A stretch of 64,000 nucleotides of DNA. It comes from Brevibacillus laterosporus LMG 15441. Its GTDB lineage: Bacteria > Bacillota > Bacilli > Brevibacillales > Brevibacillaceae. The stretch lies in the NCBI RefSeq assembly GCF_000219535.2, contig NZ_CP007806.1, positions 3,010,501-3,074,500 on the forward strand, given 5' to 3'. This document shows, piece by piece, positions 26,474 through 37,108 of this stretch. Numbering within the stretch: the stretch's first letter is position 1; the number at the start of each line of letters is the position of its first letter. Below the pieces are notes generated by a model. The model was not told the DNA's origin and made no database searches. It was given only the letters and a program-made list of their open reading frames with translations. The translations under genes were made by a program, and so were the position numbers.

Positions 26474-27376
26474 TTAGTGAGTTTTGCACTTGTCATATAG
26501 GCCTTTTTCTTTTAATACGGAAATTAATAGCTCACCCATTACTGCAGGAGTCTCTGCTACCTTAATACCGCATTCGTTCATGACACGAATTTTTTCATCG
26601 GCTGTTCCTTTACCACCTGAGATGATAGCACCAGCATGTCCCATACGTTTTCCTGGAGGTGCTGTGCGACCACCGATAAAGCCTACTACTGGTTTAGTTG
26701 CATGCTCTTTTACCCAAAGAGCCGCTTCCTCTTCAGCTGTACCACCGATCTCACCGATCATAATGATCGCATATGTTTCCGGGTCTTCATTGAAAGCTTT
26801 TAGCACATCGATAAAGTTCGTGCCATTTACCGGGTCTCCACCAATTCCGACTGCTGTCGATTGACCGATACCTTCAACAGTTAATTGATGTACCGCTTCA
26901 TATGTTAAAGTACCAGAACGGGATACGATTCCTACATGGCCTTTTTTATGAATGTAGCCAGGCATAATACCGATTTTGCACTCATCTGGAGTAATAACGC
27001 CCGGGCAGTTTGGACCTACTAGGCGAGTTTTCTTGCCTTCCATGTAGCGTTTTACTTTAACCATATCAAGAACTGGGATATGCTCAGTGATGCAAATAAC
27101 CAAATCTAATTCAGCGTCAACCGCTTCTAGGATCGCATCTGCCGCAAAGCGAGCTGGTACATAAATAACGGATGCTGTTGCACCAGTGCTCTCAACTGCT
27201 TCTGACAAGGTGTTGAATACAGGTACGCCTTCTACCTCTGTACCACCTTTACCAGGAGTTACCCCACCTACGATTTTTGTTCCGTATTCCAACATTTGTT
27301 TTGTATGGAACAATGCTGTTGAACCTGTAATACCTTGGACGATTACCTTTGTATCTTTATTAATAAATACGCTCAC
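26474..27376 (-). CDS. sucD: Succinyl-CoA ligase (ADP-forming) alpha subunit
   Basis: A 300-residue alpha subunit that starts at a GTG behind TTAGGGGGAA. The CoA-binding domain begins with [18 protein letters not shown], and the phosphohistidine loop is [14 protein letters not shown] near residue 245. With SucC it interconverts succinyl-CoA and succinate with ATP formation in the TCA cycle. It lies 20 bases after sucC and is the last gene of the transcript. Confidence 0.96.
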   Translation of the reverse strand: MSVFINKDTKVIVQGITGSTALFHTKQMLEYGTKIVGGVTPGKGGTEVEGVPVFNTLSEAVESTGATASVIYVPARFAADAILEAVDAELDLVICITEHIPVLDMVKVKRYMEGKKTRLVGPNCPGVITPDECKIGIMPGYIHKKGHVGIVSRSGTLTYEAVHQLTVEGIGQSTAVGIGGDPVNGTNFIDVLKAFNEDPETYAIIMIGEIGGTAEEEAALWVKEHATKPVVGFIGGRTAPPGKRMGHAGAIISGGKGTADEKIRVMNECGIKVAETPAVMGELLISVLKEKGLYDKCKTH

Positions 27377-27396
27377 TTATTTTTTCCCCCTAACCA

Positions 27397-28557
27397 TTAA
27401 CCCACGAGTGATACAATCTTTTGAGCGCCGTCTGCCATTGAATCAGCAGAGGTAATGTTTAAACCAGAGTCTTTTAGGATCTGTTTGCCCAATTCAACAT
27501 TTGTACCTTCTAGACGAACAACCAATGGCACTTCAAGGCTTAATTGTTTCGCCGCTTCAACTACACCAGTAGCAATAATGTCACACTTCATGATTCCACC
27601 AAAGATATTAACGAAGATTCCTTTTACATTTTTATCAGACAAAATGATTTTAAAGGCTTCCGTTACTTTCTCAGCAGTAGCACCGCCCCCTACATCTAGG
27701 AAGTTGGCAGGATCTCCACCAAAGTGTTTGATAATATCCATCGTAGCCATTGCTAGACCTGCACCATTTACCATGCAACCGATATTACCATCTAGGGAAA
27801 TATAGCTTAGATCATATTTGGATGCTTCGATCTCTTTTGGATCTTCTTCTTCCAAATCTCTATAATCCATGATGTCTTTATGGCGGTATAGTGCATTGGA
27901 GTCAAAATTCAATTTTGCATCCAATGCCATTACGTTTCCGTCACCTGTGACAACTAATGGATTGATTTCAGCGATAGAGCAATCTTTTTCAACAAAGGCA
28001 GTGTATAAAGCAGTCATGAACGCTGCAGCTTTATTGATCAGCTCTGTAGGAATATTGATGTTAAATGCTAGGCGTCTAGCTTGGAATGGTGTTAAACCAA
28101 CTACCGGATCAATATATTCCTTAAAGATTTTTTCAGGCGTTGCGGCTGCTACCTCTTCGATCTCTGTGCCGCCTTCCTCGGAGCCCATCAAAACCACACG
28201 AGAAGTAGCTCTATCTAAAACTAGACCTAAATAATATTCTTTTTTAATATCGCAGCCTTCTTCAATTAAAAGGCGCTTAACTTCTTTACCCTCTGGACCT
28301 GTTTGATGAGTGACCAACGTTTTGCCCAGAATTTCGCTTGCGTAAGCTTTTACTTCATCTAGAGACTTCGCTACTTTTACGCCACCAGCTTTACCGCGTC
28401 CACCTGCGTGGATTTGAGCTTTTACTACACATACTTTTGTACCTAGTTCTTTTGCTGCTGCTACGGCCTCTTCAACTGTGAATGCTACTTTCCCGTTTGG
28501 AACAGTAACCCCATATTGTCGCAGAACCTCTTTTCCTTGATACTCATGAATGTTCAT
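27397..28557 (-). CDS. sucC: Succinyl-CoA ligase (ADP-forming) beta subunit
   Basis: A 386-residue beta subunit. The N-terminal ATP-grasp domain starts [17 protein letters not shown] and contains [16 protein letters not shown]. The C-terminal CoA-ligase domain contains [10 protein letters not shown]. The length is that of the family. It follows the 2-oxoglutarate dehydrogenase genes on the same strand with a 143-base gap holding an inverted repeat, so the four genes could be one leaky or two separately expressed units. Confidence 0.96.
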   Translation of the reverse strand: MNIHEYQGKEVLRQYGVTVPNGKVAFTVEEAVAAAKELGTKVCVVKAQIHAGGRGKAGGVKVAKSLDEVKAYASEILGKTLVTHQTGPEGKEVKRLLIEEGCDIKKEYYLGLVLDRATSRVVLMGSEEGGTEIEEVAAATPEKIFKEYIDPVVGLTPFQARRLAFNINIPTELINKAAAFMTALYTAFVEKDCSIAEINPLVVTGDGNVMALDAKLNFDSNALYRHKDIMDYRDLEEEDPKEIEASKYDLSYISLDGNIGCMVNGAGLAMATMDIIKHFGGDPANFLDVGGGATAEKVTEAFKIILSDKNVKGIFVNIFGGIMKCDIIATGVVEAAKQLSLEVPLVVRLEGTNVELGKQILKDSGLNITSADSMADGAQKIVSLVG

Positions 28558-28626
28558 CGATTATCCTCCTGTTACCTGGTAGGAACCATTGTAATTCAAC
28601 TATCTTGTACAGCTTTTTTATAATAA

Positions 28627-28683
28627 GGTCCTGCCCCTTCCTCCCACTTGCTTCACCGCGCTTAGGCAAAGAAGAGGCAGACC
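28627..28683 (-). terminator. Inverted repeat between odhB and sucC
   Basis: GGTCTGCCTCTTC and GAAGGGGCAGGACC pair almost completely, with one bulge and one wobble, on the minus strand. TTATTATAAAAAAG follows. It could terminate or attenuate the odhAB transcript before sucCD. The T-run is interrupted, so partial readthrough is plausible. Confidence 0.5.
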
Positions 28684-28700
28684 GTATTCACACCTGGATA

Positions 28701-29942
28701 TTAGCCTTCAAGCAATAGAGACTCTGGATCTTCCAATAGATTTTTCACTGTTACTAAGAAGCCTACTGCTTCCCGACCGTCAACAATTCTGTGATCGTAG
28801 GAAAGTGCGATATACATCATCGGTCTGTTCTCCATACGGTCTTGATCAATCGCTACTGGACGAGTCTGGATTGTATGCATCCCCAGAATACCTACCTGTG
28901 GAGCATTTAGAATTGGTGTAGACAATAGTGAACCGAATACGCCACCGTTTGTAATCGTAAACGTTCCGCCTTGCAAGTCAGACAGGGCTAGTTTGTTTTC
29001 TCTTGCTTTTACAGCTAGATCGCCAATTCCTTTTTCAATTTCAGCAAAGCTCATACGATCTGCATCGCGAACGACTGGAACTACCAAGCCTTCTGGAGCA
29101 GACACAGCGATACCGATATCATAGAATTTTTTCATTACGATTTCATCGCCTTGAATCTCAGCGTTTAGAAGTGGGTATTTTTTCAACGCACCAATAACAG
29201 CTTTTGTAAAGAAGGACATAAAGCCAAGCTTTACATTATTTTTCTTTTCAAACGCATCTTTACGTTTGTTGCGTAGTGCCATGATCGCTGTCATATCTAC
29301 TTCATTAAAAGTAGTTAGCATCGCTGCAGTTTGTTGTACCTCTACTAAGCGTTTTGCGATCGTCTGACGGCGGCGAGACATTCTTTGACGCTCAACTGGT
29401 TTAGCAGGGTTAACCTCTTCGGCCTGCGGTGCTGCTTTTGGAGCAGAAGCTGCTTGTTTTGGTGTAGCTACTTGCTGACTTGGATCAAAAGTAGAAACAT
29501 CTTGTTTGCGAACGCGACCTAACGGGTCCATTGTAGCCACTTCATTAAGATCAATGCCACGTTCTCTAGCATGCTTTCTAGCTGCTGGAGAAGCTACTAC
29601 AGATTGTTTACTTTCTTCTTGAGTAACAGCCGGTTGCACTTTTACTTCTGGCGCAGGTTGTGAAGTTGGCTTTGGTTTGCTTTCCGCTTTTGGTGTTGAT
29701 GCTGCCCCAGCTTCATCAATAACTGCGATGGTTTCACCCACTTTAACGGTGTCACCCTCTTCTTTTAATACTTGCGTTAACACACCTTCATTTTCAGCGA
29801 TAATTTCCACGTTTACTTTATCGGTTTCCAATTCAAGTAGGATATCCCCCATGGCTACTGCTTCACCTTGCTGTTTTAGCCATTTACCTACTGTTCCCTC
29901 TGAAATGGATTCTGCTAATTCTGGTACTTTTACCTCTGCCAT
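28701..29942 (-). CDS. odhB: 2-oxoglutarate dehydrogenase E2 (dihydrolipoyl succinyltransferase)
   Basis: 413 residues from the ATG at 29942. The lipoyl domain has the lysine in [11 protein letters not shown] near residue 40. A Pro/Ala-rich linker follows, then the E3-binding domain [15 protein letters not shown] near 125, another linker, and the catalytic domain ending in [15 protein letters not shown]. It transfers the succinyl group to CoA in the 2-oxoglutarate dehydrogenase complex. The start lies a few bases after the odhA stop, as is usual for this pair. E3 (lipoamide dehydrogenase) is not in the window. Confidence 0.95.
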   Translation of the reverse strand: MAEVKVPELAESISEGTVGKWLKQQGEAVAMGDILLELETDKVNVEIIAENEGVLTQVLKEEGDTVKVGETIAVIDEAGAASTPKAESKPKPTSQPAPEVKVQPAVTQEESKQSVVASPAARKHARERGIDLNEVATMDPLGRVRKQDVSTFDPSQQVATPKQAASAPKAAPQAEEVNPAKPVERQRMSRRRQTIAKRLVEVQQTAAMLTTFNEVDMTAIMALRNKRKDAFEKKNNVKLGFMSFFTKAVIGALKKYPLLNAEIQGDEIVMKKFYDIGIAVSAPEGLVVPVVRDADRMSFAEIEKGIGDLAVKARENKLALSDLQGGTFTITNGGVFGSLLSTPILNAPQVGILGMHTIQTRPVAIDQDRMENRPMMYIALSYDHRIVDGREAVGFLVTVKNLLEDPESLLLEG

Positions 29943-29947
29943 CTCTA

Positions 29948-32794
29948 TCACACCCTTACCAAGTTTCTAGTAACACTCTGTGCAAGAATACGTTGTTGTT
30001 CTTTTTTATGAGCAACTGGATCTCCTTCTGACGGACTTGAGCGTCTCATGCGTCCGTTGTAGGATACATTTACTCCTTTTGGTGCTAGTGCTTTTAAACG
30101 TGGTTCAACAAAAGTCCATGCTCCCATGTTTCTTGGTTCTTCCTGTGTCCAGACAATTTCACGCAGATTTTTGTATTTACGAATAATCTCGTTGATTTTT
30201 TCTGTTGGGAACGGATATAGTTCCTCAACTCGAACAATTTGCAACCAATCAAATTTTCCGACGTCCGCTACCTGATCGGACAAATCAACAGCCATTCTTC
30301 CTGTGCAGAATACTAGGCGCTCTACGGCTTCAGCTTTTTGTCCCAAACCTTGCTGCTCGATAACCGTTTTAAACTCCCCGTTGGTAAATTCATCAATAGC
30401 TGATCCCGCAGAAGGATTACGTAGCAAGCTCTTCGGTGACATAATCACCAATGGTCTTACTTCGTCTTTGTTTAACATGGCAGCCTGTCTTCTTAAGATA
30501 TGGAAATACTGAGCAGAAGAAGAAAGATTAGCTACTGTCCAGTTGTTTTCCGCTGAAAGCTGTAAGAAACGTTCCAGTCTCGCACTGGAGTGTTCTGGTC
30601 CCTGACCTTCATATCCATGTGGAAGTAGCATCACAAGACCTGATTTCTGACCCCATTTTGCACGACCTGCTGAAATATATTGGTCAAATATTACTTGTGC
30701 CGTATTGGCGAAATCCCCGAACTGTGCTTCCCACATGACAAGCGTTTCAGGAGCAAAAACATTATAACCATATTCGAATCCGAGTACGGCGTATTCAGAC
30801 AATGGACTGTTGCGCACCTCAAAAGAAGCTTTTGCTCCTGGCAATCTGTGCAATGGAGAATACGTTTCACCCGTCTTAGAATCATGCAGTACTAGGTTGC
30901 GGTGAGAGAACGTACCACGCTCAGAATCTTGACCGCTTAAACGGATAGGTGTTCCGTCTTCTAATATAGTGGAGAATGCCAGAACTTCTGCATGTGCCCA
31001 ATCAATCTTCGAGTTATCTGCGAAGACCTGCTGACGACGGGATAAGATTTTTTCTAGTTTATCAAAGACATGGAAACCTTCAGGCCATTTTAATAAATCC
31101 GCGTTAATCTCTGTCAGCTTTTTCAAATCAACAGAAGTTTTAACCTTTGGATAACCAATTTTGACCGCATCTGGTAGATCGGGAATCAAGCCAGAGTCAT
31201 CATGTGCTTTGTTTACTTTCTCATAAGCTTTTACAAATGCTTGTTTAACCGTTTCTTCGATCGCTTCAATTTGCTCTTTTGACAGCTCGTTTCTTTCGGT
31301 TAAACGATCTTTGTAAATTTGAGTAATCGTTGGATGTTTACGAACCACGATGTAGGTCATTGGATTTGTCGCCATTGGTTCATCCATTTCGTTATGGCCA
31401 AGACGTCTATAACCTATTAGGTCAATTAGTACATCTTTATAAAATTTACTACGATATTGGAAGGCTAATTTTGCGGCGGCAATGCATGCTTCAGGATCAT
31501 CTGCATTCACATGAATAATGGGAATCCCGTATCCTTTGGCAAGATCGCTCGCATATCTGGTGGATCTGGAATCTTCACTTTCCGTGGTGAAACCAACACG
31601 GTTGTTAGCGATGATGTGTACGGTTCCTCCTGTTTTATAGCCTTTGATACCGGAGTAGTTCAGCGTCTCTGCAACTACACCTTGACCTGGGAAGGCAGCG
31701 TCACCGTGAACAAGAATAGACATCGCTTTGTATTCATCCTGTTTTGGATAGCCCGCTTGAGAGCGATCATCCTGAGCTGCTCTTGTGTAGCCCTGTACGA
31801 TAGAACCTGACACTTCCAAGTGACTTGGATTGTGCGCCATCGTGATGCGTGTGGTTTTATCGCCATTCTTAATCTCTTTAACTGCTCCAAAGTGATACTT
31901 AACATCACCTGTCCAGCCGACATGAGCTTCTTGGGCCTTGTCCAGCTTTTCTTTTGGTGAATGCTGGAATTGACTAAAAATATCTTCGTAAGGTTTACCC
32001 AGCACGTGAGTTAGTACGTTTAAACGACCACGATGTGCCATTGAGATGGTTACATCGCTTGTTCCCGCTTGAACGGAGTGCTCCACGAGCTCATCAATGA
32101 CAGGTACTAGGACATCCAAACCTTCTACGGAGAAGCGTTTGGCCCCTACAAACTGCTTGTGTAGAAACTTTTCAAAACCTTCTACCTCATTCAATCTTTT
32201 TAAAAGATCAGTCTTTTTCTGCAAAGAGAGTTCCTTAGTTACTTCGCCAGACTCAATCATACTTTGAATCCAAGCTTTTTCTTCTGCCTCATCCACATGT
32301 TGAATTTCAAAGGCAATATTGCTAGTGTACGTTCCTTTCAAATACTGGATCGCTTCCCAGCCATTAGCGAAACGTTCCGGCTGATGCTTGCAAATGAATT
32401 CAGCTGGAATATCTCGAAGATCAGCCTCGGTCAAACCATATTGATCCAGATTTAACAAATCCGCTTGTGGAGCTTGAGCTTCCAAAGGATACAGATTAGC
32501 ACCTAAGTGTCCAAACCCACGGATAGTATCTGCCAACTGAAGAGCAGCAACGAATTTCTTCATTTTTGCAAATGGTAGCGTTCTTGGTGCGGAGCTTTCA
32601 GGTGTCATTTCCTGACCATGAAGATCATTTTCTGGAAGGACCGGCGATCCCCAATTATCAAACAATTTTCGTAAGTCTGCAGGTACTTCTTCCGGATTTT
32701 CCATATAGATCTCATACTGCTCAAACACATAACCAAGATTCGGTCCATAAAATTCTGCCCAAGGGCTAGCTGGCAGTTTGTTATTCATACTCAT
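29948..32794 (-). CDS. odhA: 2-oxoglutarate dehydrogenase E1
   Basis: A 948-residue thiamine-diphosphate enzyme. The N-terminal segment is the E1o type ([19 protein letters not shown]). [14 protein letters not shown], the cofactor-binding [17 protein letters not shown] region, and the C-terminal transketolase-like part with [20 protein letters not shown] are all present. It decarboxylates 2-oxoglutarate and passes the succinyl group to OdhB. The ATG has GGAGGG upstream. The sequence is full length for Bacillales. Confidence 0.95.
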   Translation of the reverse strand: MSMNNKLPASPWAEFYGPNLGYVFEQYEIYMENPEEVPADLRKLFDNWGSPVLPENDLHGQEMTPESSAPRTLPFAKMKKFVAALQLADTIRGFGHLGANLYPLEAQAPQADLLNLDQYGLTEADLRDIPAEFICKHQPERFANGWEAIQYLKGTYTSNIAFEIQHVDEAEEKAWIQSMIESGEVTKELSLQKKTDLLKRLNEVEGFEKFLHKQFVGAKRFSVEGLDVLVPVIDELVEHSVQAGTSDVTISMAHRGRLNVLTHVLGKPYEDIFSQFQHSPKEKLDKAQEAHVGWTGDVKYHFGAVKEIKNGDKTTRITMAHNPSHLEVSGSIVQGYTRAAQDDRSQAGYPKQDEYKAMSILVHGDAAFPGQGVVAETLNYSGIKGYKTGGTVHIIANNRVGFTTESEDSRSTRYASDLAKGYGIPIIHVNADDPEACIAAAKLAFQYRSKFYKDVLIDLIGYRRLGHNEMDEPMATNPMTYIVVRKHPTITQIYKDRLTERNELSKEQIEAIEETVKQAFVKAYEKVNKAHDDSGLIPDLPDAVKIGYPKVKTSVDLKKLTEINADLLKWPEGFHVFDKLEKILSRRQQVFADNSKIDWAHAEVLAFSTILEDGTPIRLSGQDSERGTFSHRNLVLHDSKTGETYSPLHRLPGAKASFEVRNSPLSEYAVLGFEYGYNVFAPETLVMWEAQFGDFANTAQVIFDQYISAGRAKWGQKSGLVMLLPHGYEGQGPEHSSARLERFLQLSAENNWTVANLSSSAQYFHILRRQAAMLNKDEVRPLVIMSPKSLLRNPSAGSAIDEFTNGEFKTVIEQQGLGQKAEAVERLVFCTGRMAVDLSDQVADVGKFDWLQIVRVEELYPFPTEKINEIIRKYKNLREIVWTQEEPRNMGAWTFVEPRLKALAPKGVNVSYNGRMRRSSPSEGDPVAHKKEQQRILAQSVTRNLVRV

Positions 32795-32849
32795 TTGTAA
32801 CCCTCCTACAGTCTTGTTGTGATCATGACCTGCACGAAATTGAGGTTTG

Positions 32850-32929
32850 TTGATCTCCTTTTATTTCAATTAAACTCCCAATTGGATGAAAATACCTAAT
32901 CGAAGCGGTTTCAAATAGAAGGAGATCAA
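32850..32929. repeat. 20-base near-perfect inverted repeat upstream of odhA
   Basis: TTGATCTCCTTTTATTTCAA (32850-32869) and TTCAAATAGAAGGAGATCAA (32910-32929) match in 18 of 20 positions as inverted copies, separated by 40 bases. The element fills most of the gap between the DASS transporter stop and odhA. It could fold as a long hairpin in the mRNA or be two operator half-sites. It lacks a T-run typical of a terminator. Confidence 0.6.
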
Positions 32930-32959
32930 TCCCATTAAACAATTTAAACCTTTTGCGTT

Positions 32960-34420
32960 CTAAAGTAAACCCATCCACTGCCAATAAGTCATACTAAATG
33001 CAATTATGAGAATAAAGCCCGCTATTGTAAGAGGTACACCCGACTTCACAAAGTCGCTGGTCGTAAAGGAACCTGTACCGTAAGCAAGCATATTTTGCGG
33101 TGCACTTACTGGTAAAAGGAAGCCAAAACTAATGACAAATTGCTGGATTAAGACCATACCAGGCTTGTTAAACGTAGGCTCCATTGCGGTTACCAATGCA
33201 ATAACAATTGGAATAAACGCAGATGCCAAGCTTGTTGCACTAGCAAACCCGAGGTGAATCAAAATGTTAAATAATGTTAATATGATAATAACAGTAATTA
33301 CTGGCATAGCAGTTAAACCCATTGATTCAAACAATCCTTTGGAAATCCACTGAGCTCCCTCTGTTTTTAATAAGAGGTTCCCTAGAGACATTCCGACCGC
33401 AAATACAATTAGCGTTCCCCATCCTACTTTTTGCTCTACCTGCTTCCAAGTATACACCCCAATGACAGGGCATAAAAGGATGGCAACAGCCGCAAGTGTA
33501 ATTGTAGTGGAATCCAATGCATGCAAGACTCCCTCAGTAGACCAAAGGAACAATAGAAGCAAGGAAACTATCATTAAACGCCATTCTTTTGGGGTTAGCT
33601 TCCCTAGCTCAGCCAATTGTTTTTTGATTAATTCTCTGCCGTTTGGTATTTCACTAAGCTCTGGTTTGATTAATTTTGTCATCACAAAATATAGAATGAC
33701 AGACATGATAACAGCCCATGGTGCTGCATAAATGAACCATTCTCCCCAGGAAATATGGTAATTGAAAGCGGTTTCCATGAATCCCAAGGCAACCATATTC
33801 TGCGCTGCAGCCGTTTTAATCCCAATGTTCCATATGGAAATGGATTGGACGGTTGTAATCATCAGCAAGGCAGAAAGACGGCTATTCTTTTCTAGACCAA
33901 AAGCAGCTACCATTCCCATTAGGATTGGAATAATAGCACCTGCTCTAGCTGTTGCACTAGGTACAAACAAAGCAAGTACAATGCTTACAAGAATGGTTCC
34001 GAGTACGATATTGTTTGATTTGGACCCTACTTTTGATAGTACCAATAGAGCAATGCGCTTATGCAATCCGGTAATTTCCATCGCTACAGCAAGGAACAAT
34101 GCACCGGCCACTAACGCAACTGCTGAATTACTAAAACCTCCCAGCGCCATAGTAAGCGCTTTCTTTGTTGTGTACACGACATTTGGGTCTTCAACTGTTG
34201 GCGAAAATCCGATTAAAACAGCAATAAGCCCAACGATTAAAGCCGCACTAACCGGATATGTAACCGCTTCCGTAACCCATAAAATAACAGCGAATGCAAG
34301 GATTGCTAGTGTTCTTTGACCAGCAAGTGGTAAGCTTTCTGGTGTTGGGAGTAACAGAATAATAACCAGTACAGCTAGTGCGATGCTTAACGAGATGATA
34401 TTCTTTCGACTAAAGCTCAC
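32960..34420 (-). CDS. DASS (SLC13)-family di/tricarboxylate transporter
   Basis: A 486-residue polytopic membrane protein starting at a GTG behind AAGGGGGGG. It has about a dozen hydrophobic segments, the ILWVTEAVTYPVSAALIVGL segment near the N-terminus and two re-entrant-type motifs (SATARAGAIIPI near 155 and SAPQNMLAYGTGSF near 440). These are typical of divalent anion:Na+ symporters. Likely substrates are succinate, malate, 2-oxoglutarate or citrate. Its position upstream of odhAB and sucCD fits C4/C5-dicarboxylate uptake feeding the TCA cycle. An operator-like inverted repeat precedes it. Confidence 0.85.
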   Translation of the reverse strand: MSFSRKNIISLSIALAVLVIILLLPTPESLPLAGQRTLAILAFAVILWVTEAVTYPVSAALIVGLIAVLIGFSPTVEDPNVVYTTKKALTMALGGFSNSAVALVAGALFLAVAMEITGLHKRIALLVLSKVGSKSNNIVLGTILVSIVLALFVPSATARAGAIIPILMGMVAAFGLEKNSRLSALLMITTVQSISIWNIGIKTAAAQNMVALGFMETAFNYHISWGEWFIYAAPWAVIMSVILYFVMTKLIKPELSEIPNGRELIKKQLAELGKLTPKEWRLMIVSLLLLFLWSTEGVLHALDSTTITLAAVAILLCPVIGVYTWKQVEQKVGWGTLIVFAVGMSLGNLLLKTEGAQWISKGLFESMGLTAMPVITVIIILTLFNILIHLGFASATSLASAFIPIVIALVTAMEPTFNKPGMVLIQQFVISFGFLLPVSAPQNMLAYGTGSFTTSDFVKSGVPLTIAGFILIIAFSMTYWQWMGLL

Positions 34421-34422
34421 TA

Positions 34423-34458
34423 TAATACCCCCCCTTGTCTAGTTATAGTGTAACCAAG
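34423..34458 (-). promoter_or_regulatory. Operator-like perfect inverted repeat at the DASS gene promoter
   Basis: TTATAGTGTAAC (34423-34434) and GTTACACTATAA (34441-34452) are perfect inverted 12-mers with a six-base spacer. A TATAAT -10 (minus strand, 34458-34453) lies immediately upstream, so the dyad covers the expected transcription start, a classic repressor position. A good -35 is not obvious. The regulator is not encoded next door. A 5'-end mRNA hairpin is the alternative reading. Confidence 0.65.
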
Positions 34459-34579
34459 TTGTTACACTATAAATTATAACGAATAAAAGAATAGACAGGA
34501 TGGTTTTATAATTTACTTTATTGTTTTATTATTTACTAAATTTAATTATATATGAATTATACGGTATTTCCATACCTGT

Positions 34580-34616
34580 AAATAAATAAAAGGCCGTCGA
34601 ATTTACTCGACAACCT
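34580..34616 (-). terminator. Terminator of the eut operon
   Basis: On the minus strand AGGTTGTCGA pairs with TCGACGGCCT (two G-U pairs) around a six-base loop, and TTTTATTTATTT follows. It lies about 60 bases after eutQ. I see nothing else in the gap between eutQ and the DASS promoter. Confidence 0.75.
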
Positions 34617-34676
34617 AATTATCAACTCAAATTTATTTTTGTAATGTTATTAATGTTTATTTCACACATTTTCGAT

Positions 34677-35150
34677 TTATTTTTGAGTTGCCCAATCTGC
34701 TGGATAAGTTACATACATAAAGCGAGCAAACTCAGGCACAGAGAATTGGATTTTGGTTCCTTTTGGAATTAAAATGATTTCTCCGGCTTTTGCACTAACT
34801 TTGCGACCATCAATGATGATTTCCAAGTACCCTTCTATTACATAATCAATTTCATCATAATTAAGGGTCCAATCAAAGGTTGTCTCTTTCATTTCCATAA
34901 TTCCACAACCTAAGCGTGGGCTTTCTTCTAATGAAAATAGATCCTTGCAATATACGATATCTTCTTTATTGCCAGTATCCAAACGGTCTGTTTCTGCTAC
35001 ACGTACAACTTGCAAAGGTATAGAGGTAACACCACTACTATCCCGATGTTTTGGGAATTCTTCAGGAGCTGATGCTGTGCTAGCTCCTACTTTTTCAGTA
35101 ATGATTTTACGGACAATTTCTTCAATGGCTTTAATATCTAAGTTTTCCAT
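34677..35150 (-). CDS. eutQ: Ethanolamine utilization protein EutQ (cupin, acetate kinase)
   Basis: 157 residues from the ATG at 35150, whose GGAGGTTGCG site lies in the 3' end of eutH. The C-terminal cupin (about 60-155) contains ETTFDWTLNYDEIDYVIEGY and GEIILIPKGT. EutQ proteins have been shown to act as acetate kinases, which would regenerate ATP from the acetyl-phosphate made by PduL. The N-terminus (NLDIKAIEEIVRKIITEK) is an amphipathic helix of the kind that targets enzymes into microcompartments. It is the last gene of the operon. Confidence 0.88.
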   Translation of the reverse strand: MENLDIKAIEEIVRKIITEKVGASTASAPEEFPKHRDSSGVTSIPLQVVRVAETDRLDTGNKEDIVYCKDLFSLEESPRLGCGIMEMKETTFDWTLNYDEIDYVIEGYLEIIIDGRKVSAKAGEIILIPKGTKIQFSVPEFARFMYVTYPADWATQK

Positions 35151-35151
35151 T

Positions 35152-36267
35152 TTACGCAACCTCCGTTTTCTTATCTTTATCTTTTTTTCCTTCAATCATC
35201 TTTTTAGAAATGAAGATCGCTACAAAGATTGCCGTAATACCACCGACTAGTTTACCTACAATCATCGGGAAGATCATATCTTTTGCAACACCTGCTGTGA
35301 ATCCTAAATGGTCACCAAGAACAAATCCTGCTGATACAGCGAAGGCAACGTTAATAATTTTACCTCTATCATCCATATCTTTCATCATTCCAAACATCGG
35401 AATGTTATTAGCAAGAGTAGCAACCATACCTGCTGCTGCAACTTCGTTCATTCCAAGTACTTTACCCAATTTAAGCAATGGCTTCTTAAACACCTTTGTA
35501 ATAACAAATACCATACAGAACGCGCCTGCTAAGACAATGGAAATGTCTCCAACAATCTTAATACCTTCTGAGATAGGAGCTAGTCCTGGAATAATAGTCA
35601 GACCCACTAGTTGTTCAATGATGCCAGCTGCTAATGCAAGCGTTGCCACAATAACGATGAATTGGCCAAAGATTGTAAAGCCTTTGATCATTCCATTCGG
35701 GAATTTCACTAATCCTAGTACAATAAGAGCCGCAAAAATGAGAATTGGCACTAGATTGGTTAAAATCATGCCAATTGAATAACCAGCAACTAGTCCACCA
35801 GCAATACAACCAATCGGAATTGTAATAATTCCTGATAGAACACCTGTTGCTAAGAACTTGTGATCTTCTTTACGAATAATACCTAGAGCAACTGGAATCG
35901 TAAAAACGATCGTTGGCCCTAACATAGCACCTAAAATAACCCCTGCAAACATTCCTGCTTCTGGATCTTTCGCTAGTTCTTGCGCTAATGCAAAGCCACC
36001 CATATCATTTGCTAAAATCGTAGTAGCAAACATTGCTGGGTCTGCTCCTAGTGCATTAAATACAGGTACAACAATAGGACTAAGCACTTTGGCTAATACA
36101 GGAGACAAAGAGATAATACCTACCATGGCTAGTGTTAAGGAACCCATTGCCATAATACCCTCTTCGAATTGTTGACTTAAGCCAAATTTATTCCCAATAC
36201 ACTTATCAATCGCACCCAGAACCATAAAAATGACCATTAAGTAAATAATGATTTCATTTATTCCCAT
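35152..36267 (-). CDS. eutH: Ethanolamine transporter EutH
   Basis: A 371-residue membrane protein with about ten hydrophobic segments and the family's glycine-rich pattern (FGLSQQFEEGIMAMGSL, ANDMGGFALAQEL, GDHLGFTAGVA). EutH imports ethanolamine when it is scarce or protonated. It is placed between the tandem-BMC gene and eutQ, the usual 3' position in Firmicute eut operons. Confidence 0.93.
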   Translation of the reverse strand: MGINEIIIYLMVIFMVLGAIDKCIGNKFGLSQQFEEGIMAMGSLTLAMVGIISLSPVLAKVLSPIVVPVFNALGADPAMFATTILANDMGGFALAQELAKDPEAGMFAGVILGAMLGPTIVFTIPVALGIIRKEDHKFLATGVLSGIITIPIGCIAGGLVAGYSIGMILTNLVPILIFAALIVLGLVKFPNGMIKGFTIFGQFIVIVATLALAAGIIEQLVGLTIIPGLAPISEGIKIVGDISIVLAGAFCMVFVITKVFKKPLLKLGKVLGMNEVAAAGMVATLANNIPMFGMMKDMDDRGKIINVAFAVSAGFVLGDHLGFTAGVAKDMIFPMIVGKLVGGITAIFVAIFISKKMIEGKKDKDKKTEVA

Positions 36268-36285
36268 ACATGACTTCCTCCGCTC

Positions 36286-36831
36286 TTACCGAAACTGTTT
36301 TTTGATCTCTTCACTTGGTGATGGCATAACGGTATAATGAACGATTCGCTTCTGATCGATGGATGAAACAGCTATATCCATCGCTTGTTCAACATCGCTT
36401 ACACTTCCAGTAATGACAGCAAGTAGCTTGCCTCCGATACCCATACCTAGGTTGATTCTTTTCAAGAAGGTATGGGCACCTTTTAAGGCAAGGTTTATCG
36501 CGTAAATACCAGATGAGACGTTGGATGTTTCGAAAATTCCAATGGCATTTATAGGCTCAGTTGAGTAGCTTTTTTTCAAACCATTAACGATGTCGTTATG
36601 AACACCATTTAGAATAAATTCACTCACAAGAAAATCCTTTGAGACCTTTTTGGCAATCTCCATGGACTCTTGTACATTTGCAGTATCACCACTAACAATG
36701 ATCAGAAATTTACCCGGGCAAATGGAACGCATATGATGGATATCCACAGTGGATTTTTTTAGCATGAAGTCAGCCGTCTCATATCCCTTACTTATACTTC
36801 TTAATTCTAGGATGCCAATAGAACTACTCAT
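36286..36831 (-). CDS. Tandem-BMC-domain shell protein (PduT-like)
   Basis: 181 residues with two bacterial microcompartment (BMC) domains. The first (about 3-85) begins SIGILELRSISKGYETADFM and the second (about 93-178) begins AIGIFETSNVSSGIYAINLAL. Proteins of this kind form pseudohexameric trimers in the shell. PduT carries a Cys that binds an Fe-S cluster at the trimer pore, but no cysteine is visible at the corresponding second-domain position; the only Cys is at CPGKF in the first domain. An electron-transfer role is therefore doubtful. It overlaps the eutN stop by eight bases. Confidence 0.82.
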   Translation of the reverse strand: MSSSIGILELRSISKGYETADFMLKKSTVDIHHMRSICPGKFLIIVSGDTANVQESMEIAKKVSKDFLVSEFILNGVHNDIVNGLKKSYSTEPINAIGIFETSNVSSGIYAINLALKGAHTFLKRINLGMGIGGKLLAVITGSVSDVEQAMDIAVSSIDQKRIVHYTVMPSPSEEIKKQFR

Positions 36832-37096
36832 CGTTCATCTCCAGAGAATCTACAATACCCACGATAACTGCATCAATAGGTACGTTTTGATCTTTCATGG
36901 AGCTTCTTGCTGCGCTGCCTTTCGTTACGAGAACGGTGTCGCCTATGCCCGCACCGGCATGATCCGCCGCAACAAAGCATTCCTTTGAAGTATTTTCATC
37001 ATATGAATGCGGTTTAACTACTAGAAACGTTAAACCATTTAGCTTTTCATCTTTTCGCGTAGCCCAAAGACTGCCGACAACTTCTCCAACAATCAT
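36824..37096 (-). CDS. eutN: EutN/CcmL-family vertex protein
   Basis: A 90-residue protein of the pentamer-forming EutN/CcmL family. It starts MIVGEVVGSLWATRKDEKL and contains VAADHAGAGIGDTVLVTKGSAAR, the conserved core. It closes the twelve vertices of the microcompartment shell. It overlaps the downstream shell-protein gene and follows the flavoprotein-like gene by 12 bases. Confidence 0.93.
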   Translation of the reverse strand: MIVGEVVGSLWATRKDEKLNGLTFLVVKPHSYDENTSKECFVAADHAGAGIGDTVLVTKGSAARSSMKDQNVPIDAVIVGIVDSLEMNDE

Positions 37097-37108
37097 ACGT
37101 TCACCCCG

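Noticed and set aside
33762-34319. Plus-strand frame of 185 codons opposite the DASS transporter
   Set aside because: Long antisense frames are common opposite hydrophobic genes. The composition is that of a mirror frame and there is no initiation signal.
35210-35782. Plus-strand frame of 190 codons opposite eutH
   Set aside because: Same reason: it is an antisense shadow of a well-identified membrane protein.
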